Assembly: GCA_009787745.1 (NCBI GenBank)
Contig: WQST01000023.1
Location: forward strand, 1,875-18,771
Direction: 5' to 3'
DNA: 16,897 nt
From: Lachnospiraceae bacterium
GTDB taxonomy: Bacteria; Bacillota; Clostridia; Lachnospirales; Lachnospiraceae
The notes under the pieces were generated by a model. That model was not told the DNA's origin and ran no database searches. It saw only the letters and a list, made by a program, of their open reading frames with translations. Shown piece after piece: positions 1 through 6,745 of the stretch. Every line of letters starts with the position of its first letter. Position 1 is the first letter of the stretch. The position numbers and the translations under genes were made by a program.

Positions 1-2
1 TC

Positions 3-296
3 GTTATGTGCGACAGCCCTGTTTATCCCGTCGCGGGAACGGGGAGTCCATATAATCCTGATGAGGTAATTGATTACATAAAAGCAAATGTTAAGAATCT
101 TATCATTGTAAGCGGGCAAACAATCAAAGAGAAATACGCCAAAATGATCAATACGGCATTATTGGGCGCGGCGGCGGCAAACAGCCTGTTTCCGTTCGAT
201 GTAAAAGCACTCGAAGAAACAATTCATGAAATGCCCCGTTTTAAAGATGAAAACATTGCGGCCTTTACGTTAGGAGGAAAAATATGTTCCCGTTAG
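3..296 (+). CDS. iorB: Indolepyruvate:ferredoxin oxidoreductase, beta subunit (C-terminal part, cut by window edge)
   Basis: Only the last 97 or so residues are present; the reading frame is open to the left edge. IorB is the small subunit of the cytoplasmic enzyme that oxidatively decarboxylates aryl-pyruvates (from Trp, Phe, Tyr) to aryl-acetyl-CoA, passing electrons to ferredoxin. The visible part fits the family's C-terminus: a short PDEVIDYIK helix, a strand (NLIIVSG), then the typical NTALLGAAAA helix followed by FPFDVKALEETI and a final AAFTLG. The gene overlaps the next gene, a phenylacetate-CoA ligase homolog, by 13 bases, so the two are probably translationally coupled. The pairing of iorAB with such a ligase is common in anaerobes. 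The family call rests on motif memory of the C-terminal third. A related pyruvate/2-oxoacid oxidoreductase gamma-type subunit is the alternative. Confidence 0.75.
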   Translation, partial: VMCDSPVYPVAGTGSPYNPDEVIDYIKANVKNLIIVSGQTIKEKYAKMINTALLGAAAANSLFPFDVKALEETIHEMPRFKDENIAAFTLGGKICSR

Positions 297-1504
297 CTGA
301 TATTCAAAAGACAATAATCAACGCGAAGAAAAGCGCTTTTTATCATGAGCATTTCGCCGATGTTAACCCTGCCGATATTAATTCGCTTGAAGATTTCAGG
401 AAGCTTAAATTCACCGAAAAAGAGGATTTGCGCCGTGCTTACCCGCTCGGGCTCTCGGCTGTACCTGATGAAAAAGTCGTTCGTATCCACTCTTCAAGCG
501 GAACTACGGGAACCCCTGTCATTATTCCCTATACCAAGAAAGATGTTGACGATTGGGCGATAATGTTTAAGCGATGCTATCAAACGGCGGGGCTTACCGA
601 AAAAGACCGTATCCATATCACCCCCGGGTACGGCTTATGGACTGCGGGGATTGGTTTTCAGTTGGGCGCGGAACTTTTAGGGGCGATGGCGATTCCGATG
701 GGGCCCGGGAACACCGATAAGCAATTGCAGATGATGATTGATATGAAATCAACCGCACTTTGCGCCACTTCTTCATATGCGCTTTTAATTGCGGAAGAAA
801 TCGAGAAGCGCGGAATCAGGGATAAAATCCATCTCAGGAAGGGTGTCATCGGTTCGGAAAGATGGGGCGAAAAAATGCGCCGCCGTATTGCGGATGAACT
901 GGGAGTTGAATTATATGATATCTATGGGCTAACCGAAATATATGGCCCGGGAATCGGGATTAACTGCGGACATCAAAGCGCGATGCATATTTGGACGGAT
1001 TATATTTACTGTGAAATTATTAATCCTGCGACAGGAGAGGTTCTGCCTGATGGCGAAAGCGGCGAGTTGGTTATAACGACGCTCAAAAAGGAAGGGGCGC
1101 CGCTAATACGCTACCGTACCCATGATTTAACGAGAATTGTCCCCGGGAAATGCGAATGCGGGCTTGATTATATGCGAATAGATGCTATCATCGGGCGTTC
1201 TGATGATATGGTCAAAATCCGCGGCACGATTCTTTACCCAAGCCGTGTTGATGAACTATTGTCGTCTATCGCCGATGTCAGTAGTGAATATCAGATTATG
1301 ATCGATCACCTAAACGGAAAAGATATCCTGACCCTCTTCTTCGAAACGAACCTCGGCCAAGCCCAATATCATGGTATCGAGAAAACCGTTGAAAAGATGT
1401 TCAAAGACACTATCGGCGTCATCCCCAAAGCAAAAGCCGTCAGCATCGGCGAACTCCCCAGGAGCGAGAAGAAGACTACGCGGATTTTTGATAATCGGTA
1501 TTGA
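284..1504 (+). CDS. paaK: Phenylacetate-CoA ligase family protein (AMP-forming)
   Basis: This is a 406-residue adenylate-forming enzyme, near the usual family length of about 430. It is expected to interconvert aryl-acetate (phenylacetate or indoleacetate), ATP and CoA with aryl-acetyl-CoA in the cytoplasm. Visible motifs are the phosphate-binding loop SSSGTTGTP at residues 70-78, YDIYGLTE at 211-218, ELVITTL near 261, YRTHDLT at 277-283, the hinge region GRSDDMVKIRG from 294, and the C-terminal lysines in SEKKTTRI near 394-401, where the catalytic lysine is expected. The start ATG has AGGAGG upstream, inside the end of iorB. Coupling to iorB suggests it works on the CoA esters made by that enzyme, possibly in the ATP-yielding direction, but this is inference. 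The exact substrate cannot be read from the sequence. Confidence 0.88.
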   Translation: MFPLADIQKTIINAKKSAFYHEHFADVNPADINSLEDFRKLKFTEKEDLRRAYPLGLSAVPDEKVVRIHSSSGTTGTPVIIPYTKKDVDDWAIMFKRCYQTAGLTEKDRIHITPGYGLWTAGIGFQLGAELLGAMAIPMGPGNTDKQLQMMIDMKSTALCATSSYALLIAEEIEKRGIRDKIHLRKGVIGSERWGEKMRRRIADELGVELYDIYGLTEIYGPGIGINCGHQSAMHIWTDYIYCEIINPATGEVLPDGESGELVITTLKKEGAPLIRYRTHDLTRIVPGKCECGLDYMRIDAIIGRSDDMVKIRGTILYPSRVDELLSSIADVSSEYQIMIDHLNGKDILTLFFETNLGQAQYHGIEKTVEKMFKDTIGVIPKAKAVSIGELPRSEKKTTRIFDNRY

Positions 1505-1720
1505 ATTTTAAAACAGAGAGTGTTTTCCCAAAATCAGGTCAGAAAAGTTTTACCACTTCTTGAATAGTGAGGATGCAAAGAAAAGAAAGCAGTAAAAGGT
1601 TTACACTTTCGTCAAGGGGTTTACGAAAGATATAGTATAAAAAACCTCATAAATGAGTTTCCGCTAGTTTATGAAAACAGAGAAGCGATAGAGAGATGTA
1701 AGTTATGCTAAATTTTATTA
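1505..1720. other. Gap between paaK and the accessory region, weak hairpins only
   Basis: No gene is seen here. A short inverted repeat just after paaK (AAAACA 1510-1515 with TGTTTT 1521-1526) could help end transcription but has no real T-run after it. A second small hairpin pairs CTTTCG at 1606-1611 with CGAAAG at 1624-1629. The composition turns AT-rich from here, marking the left edge of the accessory stretch. Confidence 0.4.
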
Positions 1721-3082
1721 TCATAATAAGCTAACTTTGTATTTTACATTGTCAAAATCTAAATCACATGTTTTCTTAAGTCTATAGTTTAATTTTTTGT
1801 ACTCATCCTCAAGATTATCATTTAAATGAAAATTTCCGCTACTCTCCTCACCATATGAAACATACGCACACGAATTGATTGCCGACATTTTTAGTAAGCA
1901 ATTAGGATTGCTCATTTTCGAACCATGATGTGAAATCATTACATATTCATATGAATCTCGCAAGCGGTTAGGAACTACTGAGTTTTCACAGTCGCCGAGA
2001 AAAAGAAATTTTTTATTTAAAGAGAGTTTTAGAATTAATCCGGAATTATTTGCTTTGCTAATGTTGTTAACAGATTTTTCTACACCTTTCCATATTTCTA
2101 TCTTGTGACAAGGTGAACGATATACAATACGGTTTGAAAAACTTTCATCTACTAATAATAATTTAGCTCCCGAATTAACTAAATAATTACATAATCGTTT
2201 AACTGACATCGACACGTTATTGTAGACATGAAGAAAATTTGGTGCAACCCATACGCAATCATTAAGAGATTCATGTGCGTATGAGATCCCTAAAATATGG
2301 TCTAAATCCCAATGAGATAAAATAACCAGCTTTGCGTCTAATCCACTTATTTCTTTTAACGATTGTTCAATTGATTCTTTATCTCTACATTTCATAGATC
2401 TGGTGATACCAATGTCAAAGAAAGCTCCAATTTCATTATTCATTTTTAAATATATACAATTAGCCTGACCTACATTATATATATTCACATCTAAATTGTT
2501 AACATAATTCAGAACATTATTAAGCTCTAATTCAATTCCATTTGCATCACTTATTAGGGAGTTATGTATGCTAGAATTCCATACATCATAAATACGCTTT
2601 AGTTGTTTAGGGGTTTCGCATATGTCCTCAATAATAATAATAGCTTTTCGCGCAATAATAGGACTAGCGGAAAATAGTATCTCACCATAAAACGCGGGGC
2701 TTTTTCTAAACTCCCTTTTGTAAATAATTTCTTCATCTTCCTTAATAGGTATTATCCGGACTTTATGCATTATTTCATTGTTGTATTCTCCTAATTGCAT
2801 TTTTTTTATACAAAGATAAGGATAATATATATCTTTTATATCGTAATAATGATTGTCCCAGATAGACTGACCGGTAAACTCATAGAAGTACCTTGGGCTA
2901 TTTTTATTACTCTCGCAGTTTTCAACTTCATAATCTATCATGGTATTATTTATTAAAGACATATCAACAATTACATTTTCGTAACCATCTTCGTTTATCT
3001 TAAGTTCTCTTATAATAAGCTGTGCATATACACATTGCTCGCTGTTATTTTCAAAAGGGAAAGGTCGAAACATTTCAATCAT
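1721..3082 (-). CDS. ComEC-like metallo-beta-lactamase-fold hydrolase with an N-terminal domain of unknown type
   Basis: This protein has 453 residues. Residues 1-190 match no family I recognise. Residues 197-453 look like the metallo-beta-lactamase domain found at the end of ComEC/Rec2: IYNVGQANC at 201-209, FFDIG at 221-225, the metal motif SHWDLDH at 256-262 (H257, D259, D261, H262), NSGLILKL from 346, FLGD with D364, and SHHGS at 384-388 (H385, H386). All usual metal ligands appear present, so it is probably an active phosphodiesterase or nuclease-like hydrolase. There are no membrane segments and no signal peptide, unlike true ComEC, so it is cytoplasmic and not the DNA uptake channel. 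The start is supported by TAGGAGA about ten bases upstream; an ATG three codons later is possible. It has its own promoter at 3173-3202. It lies downstream of a membrane-anchored Mrr-type nuclease on the same strand. The substrate is unknown. Confidence 0.75.
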   Translation of the reverse strand: MIEMFRPFPFENNSEQCVYAQLIIRELKINEDGYENVIVDMSLINNTMIDYEVENCESNKNSPRYFYEFTGQSIWDNHYYDIKDIYYPYLCIKKMQLGEYNNEIMHKVRIIPIKEDEEIIYKREFRKSPAFYGEILFSASPIIARKAIIIIEDICETPKQLKRIYDVWNSSIHNSLISDANGIELELNNVLNYVNNLDVNIYNVGQANCIYLKMNNEIGAFFDIGITRSMKCRDKESIEQSLKEISGLDAKLVILSHWDLDHILGISYAHESLNDCVWVAPNFLHVYNNVSMSVKRLCNYLVNSGAKLLLVDESFSNRIVYRSPCHKIEIWKGVEKSVNNISKANNSGLILKLSLNKKFLFLGDCENSVVPNRLRDSYEYVMISHHGSKMSNPNCLLKMSAINSCAYVSYGEESSGNFHLNDNLEDEYKKLNYRLKKTCDLDFDNVKYKVSLL

Positions 3083-3172
3083 AAAGTACGTCTCCTAAAT
3101 GGTATCTAGCTAACACATAGATAATTATTTTCATAACATATAATCAAAAAACCGAATTTTTTCATATCGTAA

Positions 3173-3202
3173 ATTATAGCATGTTTAAGTAGTATAATTC
3201 AA
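3173..3202 (-). promoter_or_regulatory. Probable sigma-A promoter of the metallo-beta-lactamase-fold gene
   Basis: Read on the minus strand there is TTGAAT (3202-3197), an 18-base spacer and TATAAT (3178-3173), with TGC directly before the -10 giving an extended -10. It sits about 90 bases before the start codon at 3082. The 343-base gap 3083-3425 holds no gene. The rest of it is pyrimidine-rich on the plus strand, with one weak hairpin (ACTCT 3226-3230 with AGAGT 3239-3243). Confidence 0.6.
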
Positions 3203-3425
3203 CAAAATATCAATTAAATATCATGACTCTCTATATTAAGAGTATTTACGCCCTATTTCTAGCCTTATTCCAACTATGCCTTTTTTCTTCCAACCTCGTA
3301 AAAAACCTGAGTTAAGATTATTCTTTAAGCCAGTAGTTAGCTCTTTTTTCTTATTCCAAATCTTTTTCTCGTTTTTGTCTTCATTTTATAAAATAGTGTA
3401 ACTTTAATGGCACATTTTTTATCTT

Positions 3426-4127
3426 TCATGAAGCTTCAAAAGATTTTTCGTCGCAGATTGTGCCGTTAATTACAAATTCTTTTTTAGGACTATCGATATT
3501 ATTTAAACCCATGTAGTTATCATTAGTATTGATAAAAGAGTTGTTTAGCTCGTTCCCATTTAACTCATCGTAGTCACTATATTCCTGGTTCAATTCATGG
3601 CTCTCATATAAATCATCATCGCTGGGATTGTTATAATTGGGGAAACTGTTTGTGCTGTTTGCATTTTTAGAATTAGTATTAATAAAATGTAAGCTACGCA
3701 ACTTAGCACCATCCCATAACCAAATTCCCAAATCGCGGGCGTCTTTTATTGCGCTATCAGCAAATTTTGAATTTGTTAGTATTACACCGATATCACATTT
3801 ATATATCGCCATTCCGGTATATATTTCTTGTACTGCTTTGCGAGTTATATTGCCTGTTTGGCGCTTGCATTGGAACGCATATTTTTTATAATCCTTCAAA
3901 CATACGATATCAACGCCACGGTCGCCGCTTCCTCTTGTGACTTGTACATTTAAGAATCCGTTATATCCTAATAATTGGGCGCAATAACGTTCGAACATAT
4001 AACCATTCATATCATTTATTGCAGATGCGTCATAACTCACTTGTGGTTGTGAATTTTTTATTAAATTTGACACCGATAATATTATTATTACTAATATTAT
4101 TAGTGATATAATGAACTCTGGCCACAT
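3426..4127 (-). CDS. Membrane-anchored Mrr-type restriction endonuclease-like protein
   Basis: This protein has 233 residues. An N-terminal membrane segment (about residues 5-22, very rich in Ile/Leu/Val) is followed by a restriction-endonuclease-fold domain at about 37-148. The core signature of the Mrr/PD-(D/E)xK group is visible: an early glutamate in YMFERYCAQLL (E46), RGSGDRGVDIV with D73, and FQCKR with Q86 and K88, i.e. D-x(12)-Q-x-K. A helix with KAVQEIYTGM follows, as is usual in this family. From about residue 150 to 215 the chain is a low-complexity tail rich in Asn, Ser, Asp and Glu, unlike compact Mrr proteins. Catalytic residues look intact, so DNA cleavage is plausible. The N-terminal anchor would hold the nuclease domain at the inner face of the membrane. 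It has its own promoter and GAGGGA upstream. It could act in defence, but small membrane-tethered proteins of this type are also found alone. Confidence 0.78.
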   Translation of the reverse strand: MWPEFIISLIILVIIILSVSNLIKNSQPQVSYDASAINDMNGYMFERYCAQLLGYNGFLNVQVTRGSGDRGVDIVCLKDYKKYAFQCKRQTGNITRKAVQEIYTGMAIYKCDIGVILTNSKFADSAIKDARDLGIWLWDGAKLRSLHFINTNSKNANSTNSFPNYNNPSDDDLYESHELNQEYSDYDELNGNELNNSFINTNDNYMGLNNIDSPKKEFVINGTICDEKSFEAS

Positions 4128-4150
4128 GATATATATCCCTCACTCTTGTT

Positions 4151-4179
4151 AGAATAGCATATGTCATATCAGATTTCAA
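4151..4179 (-). promoter_or_regulatory. Probable sigma-A promoter of the Mrr-type nuclease gene
   Basis: On the minus strand there is TTGAAA (4179-4174), a 17-base spacer and TATTCT (4156-4151), with TGC before the -10. It lies 24 bases before the start codon. Because this gene and the downstream hydrolase gene each show a promoter, they need not form one transcript. Confidence 0.6.
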
Positions 4180-4258
4180 TACGGTCTTTATTTTTCGACT
4201 TTTAACTCAATCGTTTAGACAGTAAATTAAGCCATGTAAAAGTATTACAATCGTTTAT

Positions 4259-4640
4259 TCATGTCGAGGTTTTAAATCGCAACGTTGATATAGAACAGTA
4301 AAACCGTTCATGATAAAATGCGACAATGGGATGAAAAATACAAGTCATGCTCACAAAGAAATGATGGCAAGCCATGAGCCTGCCCATCGCACTCATTACA
4401 CGATTTCCAAATCCCGTTCTCTTTTGGAGGTTTGCTCCAGCGTGATGTCTTTCAATATACTTTCCGCACCGCGTCGCAAGGCCTCTACTGCACCGCCTCC
4501 CACGAAACGGCATTAGCAAGGTTGCGCCCTCGGTATCCTTGCGGCAGCGTGATTTAGTTTTCAAGGTACGCCGCCCGCTGGTGCGGACGAAAGAGGATAC
4601 AAGACTTCTCATTACTCATCTGGGCTGACAGGTATCTCTC
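4259..4640 (-). pseudogene. GC-rich patch with broken coding fragments, probable mobile-element remnant
   Basis: This patch is clearly richer in G and C than the AT-rich DNA on both sides. On the minus strand several frames carry short stretches that read like real protein. From 4512 to 4396 a frame contains VEALRRGAESILKDITLEQ and then KRERDLEIV before its stop; that frame is closed upstream by TAA at 4515-4513. The stop at 4398-4396 overlaps an ATG (TAATG), which opens a 45-residue frame at 4396-4259 beginning MSAMGRLMACHHFF. Further upstream another frame starts MSNEKSCILFRPHQ (near 4620) and stops after 21 residues. A hairpin pairs GCAAGG 4516-4521 with CCTTGC 4537-4542. The likeliest reading is the decayed 3' end of a gene from a mobile element plus its non-coding tail. 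No transposase, relaxase or integrase is recognisable. Confidence 0.4.
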
Positions 4641-4957
4641 TACATAACTTGATTTTTTAGGCGTTTTGGAAGGGTATTTTTACAGCTTTTATGAATATTT
4701 TTTTAAGATCTAAAAAGACCCTCTTACATTATATTGCTGACTAAAAGTGGATTTGTCCCAACTTTTATAGTTTTTTGTATTACATTTTTGATTTTTGATT
4801 TGGTTTGTGGCAAGGATTGCCATTGTGACAGATTAGTAGAGAAAGTGCTAAATGTGTAGTATAATCTGCATATAGATTATTCGCTCGGCGATATGGTGCG
4901 TGTCGCTGGGTATGGCTATAATCTGTCGTTAGAATATTTGAAGGGAGAAAATAAGCC
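4641..4957. other. AT-rich gap before the membrane protein gene
   Basis: No gene is seen. The stretch has long T-runs, one copy of a 14-base repeat at 4812-4825, and a TATAAT at 4860-4865 that may be the -10 of the next gene. A good -35 at the right distance is missing, so the promoter is uncertain. It may be the outer, non-coding part of the remnant at 4259-4640. Confidence 0.35.
4812..4825 (+). repeat. 14-base direct repeat, copy 1
   Basis: AAGGATTGCCATTG occurs here and, identically, at 5982-5995. Each copy lies 55 to 135 bases upstream of an accessory gene on the plus strand (4958 and 6051). Outside the 14 bases only a few flanking bases agree (GCA before both copies). Confidence 0.7.
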
Positions 4958-5656
4958 ATGACAGAAGCTACGGCAATAATAATAGCATCAATAATAGCGG
5001 GAATATTTGGCTTTCTTTCTATTATTTTCAAGAGAAAGCTTAATAAGACAGAAGATAAAAAACAAATATTGGAAGCAGAAATTAATAACTTGAAGGAAAT
5101 ATATTCAAGCAAAATGGAGCCCGAAATAATAACTATAAAAGAAGCCGGAGAAGTATTGATTAGATTATTGAAAGAACCTGTAAGCTCAGTAGACATTATC
5201 GGAAGCAGAGTGTCGTTTTGCAGAGAATTAATTCGGATGTTAGCGCAAAATGGGAAAATAAACAAGAATACCGAAATACATATTCTTTTCAGAATGGGCT
5301 ATGATATGAATCGTTATGACGACCTCAAAGAAAGCGGTGAAGCGTGGGCTGATTTATCAAAATCATACGACTTGGATATAAAATTTCATTTCAACACAGA
5401 CTACGAGCATGGGTTTCAAGGATTAGTCTTTGACGAAAACATTGGAATAATTGGTTATTTTCACATGAGGGGCAAACAATTTGTTGCTGCGAAAGAATAT
5501 ATGTTGTTGTTTAAGGGTAGCCCCCATATAATCCATAATTATATGATAAAAAAGTTCGTTGATTGTTTTGAGTTGAAAAAACCTCCCTATAATTATAATT
5601 GTTATAAATCCATAAGCGAAGCCATTGATGCTTTTAAGGAGAAAATCAAAACTTGA
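4958..5656 (+). CDS. Membrane-anchored protein with a degenerate phospholipase-D-like domain, function unknown
   Basis: This protein has 232 residues. A single membrane segment at about 5-24 is followed by a basic stop (KRK at 25-27), which should leave the rest in the cytoplasm, and a charged helix at about 31-60 that may form a coiled coil. The remainder alternates strands and helices (VDIIGSR near 78-84, EIHILFRM near 106-113, IKFHFN at 141-146). The segment HGFQGLVFDENIGIIGYFHM at 151-170 resembles the HxK...D/N...G(S/T) core of phospholipase-D-like domains (H151, D159, G165), but the lysine is replaced by Phe153. It is therefore probably not a normal phosphodiesterase and may be a binding domain. 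GAAGGGAG precedes the ATG by about ten bases. The gene stands alone and ends at a terminator (5705-5737). The family assignment is tentative and no function is claimed. Confidence 0.6.
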   Translation: MTEATAIIIASIIAGIFGFLSIIFKRKLNKTEDKKQILEAEINNLKEIYSSKMEPEIITIKEAGEVLIRLLKEPVSSVDIIGSRVSFCRELIRMLAQNGKINKNTEIHILFRMGYDMNRYDDLKESGEAWADLSKSYDLDIKFHFNTDYEHGFQGLVFDENIGIIGYFHMRGKQFVAAKEYMLLFKGSPHIIHNYMIKKFVDCFELKKPPYNYNCYKSISEAIDAFKEKIKT

Positions 5657-5704
5657 CACTAAGATAGCAAATGGCTATTAGGCGAAGTTTAAATAATTCA
5701 AGAA

Positions 5705-5737
5705 AAAAGCAGAGTGCTTTTTGAAGGCTCTGCTTTT
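5705..5737 (+). terminator. Rho-independent terminator after the membrane protein gene
   Basis: A perfect 10-base-pair stem pairs AAAAGCAGAG (5705-5714) with CTCTGCTTTT (5728-5737) around a 13-base loop, ending in four T. It lies 48 bases after the stop codon at 5656. The A-run at the left could let it also work for the minus-strand frame at 5756-5890. Confidence 0.75.
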
Positions 5738-5755
5738 AATAGATGATTGTAAGAT

Positions 5756-5890
5756 TTAGTTGTCAGGATTTTTCAAAATTAAGTAGTCCTCTTTGCCTGT
5801 AACTATGTAGCCAGTGCAAACATAAATTTGAATCTTCTTAGAATCGGAGATTTTACATTTATGCCGCACCTTTTTGAACTCCTTTAGCAT
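5756..5890 (-). pseudogene. Small minus-strand coding remnant or short gene
   Basis: A 44-residue frame starts MLKEFKKVRHKCKISDSK and ends with YVCTGYIVTGKEDYLILKNPDN. The frame stays open further upstream to about 5944, reading GCRLIYGINKAFQ just before the ATG, which also looks protein-like, and then meets a stop. I see no good ribosome-binding site before the ATG. This pattern suggests the 3' end of a gene whose 5' part has been lost, with the terminator hairpin at 5705-5737 just downstream on this strand. A functional small basic protein is the alternative. The family is not recognised. Confidence 0.35.
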
Positions 5891-5981
5891 AAGCTGAAAC
5901 GCCTTATTTATGCCGTAAATGAGCCGACAGCCATGCTGTTTTTAGTAGGCTTGTTTCTCAAGCCCCTCTTATAGCATAGCA

Positions 5982-5995
5982 AAGGATTGCCATTG
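5982..5995 (+). repeat. 14-base direct repeat, copy 2, overlapping the antitoxin promoter
   Basis: This copy is identical to 4812-4825 (AAGGATTGCCATTG). Here the TTGCCA inside the repeat is at the right place to be the -35 box of the toxin-antitoxin promoter. In copy 1 no matching -10 follows at 17 bases, so the repeat is not simply a shared promoter. Confidence 0.7.
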
Positions 5996-6015
5996 CTTCT
6001 TTCGGGTGCTATAAT
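5987..6015 (+). promoter_or_regulatory. Probable promoter of the toxin-antitoxin pair
   Basis: TTGCCA (5987-5992), a 17-base spacer and TATAAT (6010-6015) match sigma-A boxes well. The promoter is 36 bases before the antitoxin start. Antitoxins of the Phd family usually repress their own promoter, but no clear operator palindrome is visible here. Confidence 0.65.
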
Positions 6016-6050
6016 TTATATGAAACCGAACTGGAAAGGGGTTTTATATA

Positions 6051-6308
6051 ATGAATACACAATTAAGAAAAGCCCATGAAATGGGAACAGCATATGCCAG
6101 CATCCTACCTACAATTATGAATCATGGCAGAGTGGTTATTACTGACAATACCGGTAAAGGCGAAAGCGTTATTTTGAACATTGCCGAATATGATGCAATG
6201 AAGGAAGCGGCTTGGAACAGTTATATAACAAAATCTCTAAACGAGGTGGAAGCCGTAAAAGATGACCCAACGACTTGGCTTAACCTTGATGAATTTTTTG
6301 AGGATTAG
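6051..6308 (+). CDS. Phd/YefM-type antitoxin
   Basis: This protein has 85 residues, a normal length for the family. The N-terminal half has the family's layout: a first helix with MGTAYASILPTIMN, then RVVITDN (a strand pair read as 'accept the toxin, keep the gene on'), and an ESVILNIAEYDAMKEAAWN helix like the conserved [VL]xxEYxxL segment of YefM. The C-terminal part is acidic (LNLDEFFED) and would wrap the toxin. It is probably a DNA-binding autorepressor and a neutraliser of the protein encoded 10 bases downstream. AAGGGG lies upstream of the ATG. The gene order antitoxin-toxin and the tight spacing support the call. Confidence 0.8.
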   Translation: MNTQLRKAHEMGTAYASILPTIMNHGRVVITDNTGKGESVILNIAEYDAMKEAAWNSYITKSLNEVEAVKDDPTTWLNLDEFFED

Positions 6309-6318
6309 GGGGAAAATC

Positions 6319-6615
6319 ATGTCTTATTCTGTTATCCCCTCCACATTTGCTAAAGAGGATAAAAATAAAATTATTGCTTACTTGGCGCAATACTCAATAA
6401 ATGCACCGCAAAAATTCAAGAAAGAGTTAAAAAAGTATATCGGGATTATTGGAGAAACACCCAATATTTTTTCGACATTCAACCCTAATCCTTATTATCG
6501 TCATGTTGTGATTTTTGGTTCGTATGTCATGTTTTATACAATAGAGGAAGCGAGTAAAAAAGTTTTTATCTATCGCATTTTACATGATTCGCAAAATATT
6601 GAAGATATCCTATAA
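6319..6615 (+). CDS. RelE/ParE-type toxin
   Basis: This protein has 98 residues and fits the RelE/ParE superfamily in size and layout. An N-terminal strand (YSVIPSTFAKEDKNK) leads into two helices (KIIAYLAQY and APQKFKKELKKYIGII), then strands with YYRHVVIFGSYVMFYTIEE and the ending KVFIYRILHDSQNIEDIL. The YRILHDSQNIEDIL ending is very typical. The RHVV and IYRILH elements lie where RelE-like mRNA interferases place basic and histidine residues, but ParE-type gyrase poisoning cannot be excluded. I chose the ATG at 6319 because GGGGG lies at 6308-6312, just after the antitoxin stop. The frame is open upstream to 6262, but that would place the start inside the antitoxin gene and add a segment unlike the family. 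Confidence 0.82.
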   Translation: MSYSVIPSTFAKEDKNKIIAYLAQYSINAPQKFKKELKKYIGIIGETPNIFSTFNPNPYYRHVVIFGSYVMFYTIEEASKKVFIYRILHDSQNIEDIL

Positions 6616-6704
6616 AATTGAAAATGAACATAAAAAATTTTCATCCTACTATAAAGTTCCATTATTAACCGGCCGATATATATAACAGCATTATTGTTTT
6701 TGTC

Positions 6705-6723
6705 GCCTTATCCTATATAAGGC
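6705..6723. promoter_or_regulatory. Inverted repeat upstream of the conserved unknown gene
   Basis: GCCTTAT (6705-6711) and ATAAGGC (6717-6723) form a perfect 7-base dyad around CCTAT, ending 22 bases before the ATG at 6746. It could be an operator or a short leader hairpin. It has no T-run, so it is not a terminator. Confidence 0.45.
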
Positions 6724-6745
6724 ACCACACCATGGAGGGTAAAAA

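Noticed and set aside
1721..3082. True ComEC DNA-uptake channel
   Set aside because: There are no membrane segments; only the terminal metallo-beta-lactamase domain is ComEC-like.
4259..4612. A single 117-residue minus-strand gene across the GC-rich patch
   Set aside because: The protein reads as an Arg/Cys-rich chain typical of a wrong frame, and protein-like sequence appears in other frames, so a remnant is more likely.
6262..6318. Longer toxin start at 6262
   Set aside because: It lies inside the antitoxin gene and adds a non-family N-terminus; a strong GGGGG site places the start at 6319.
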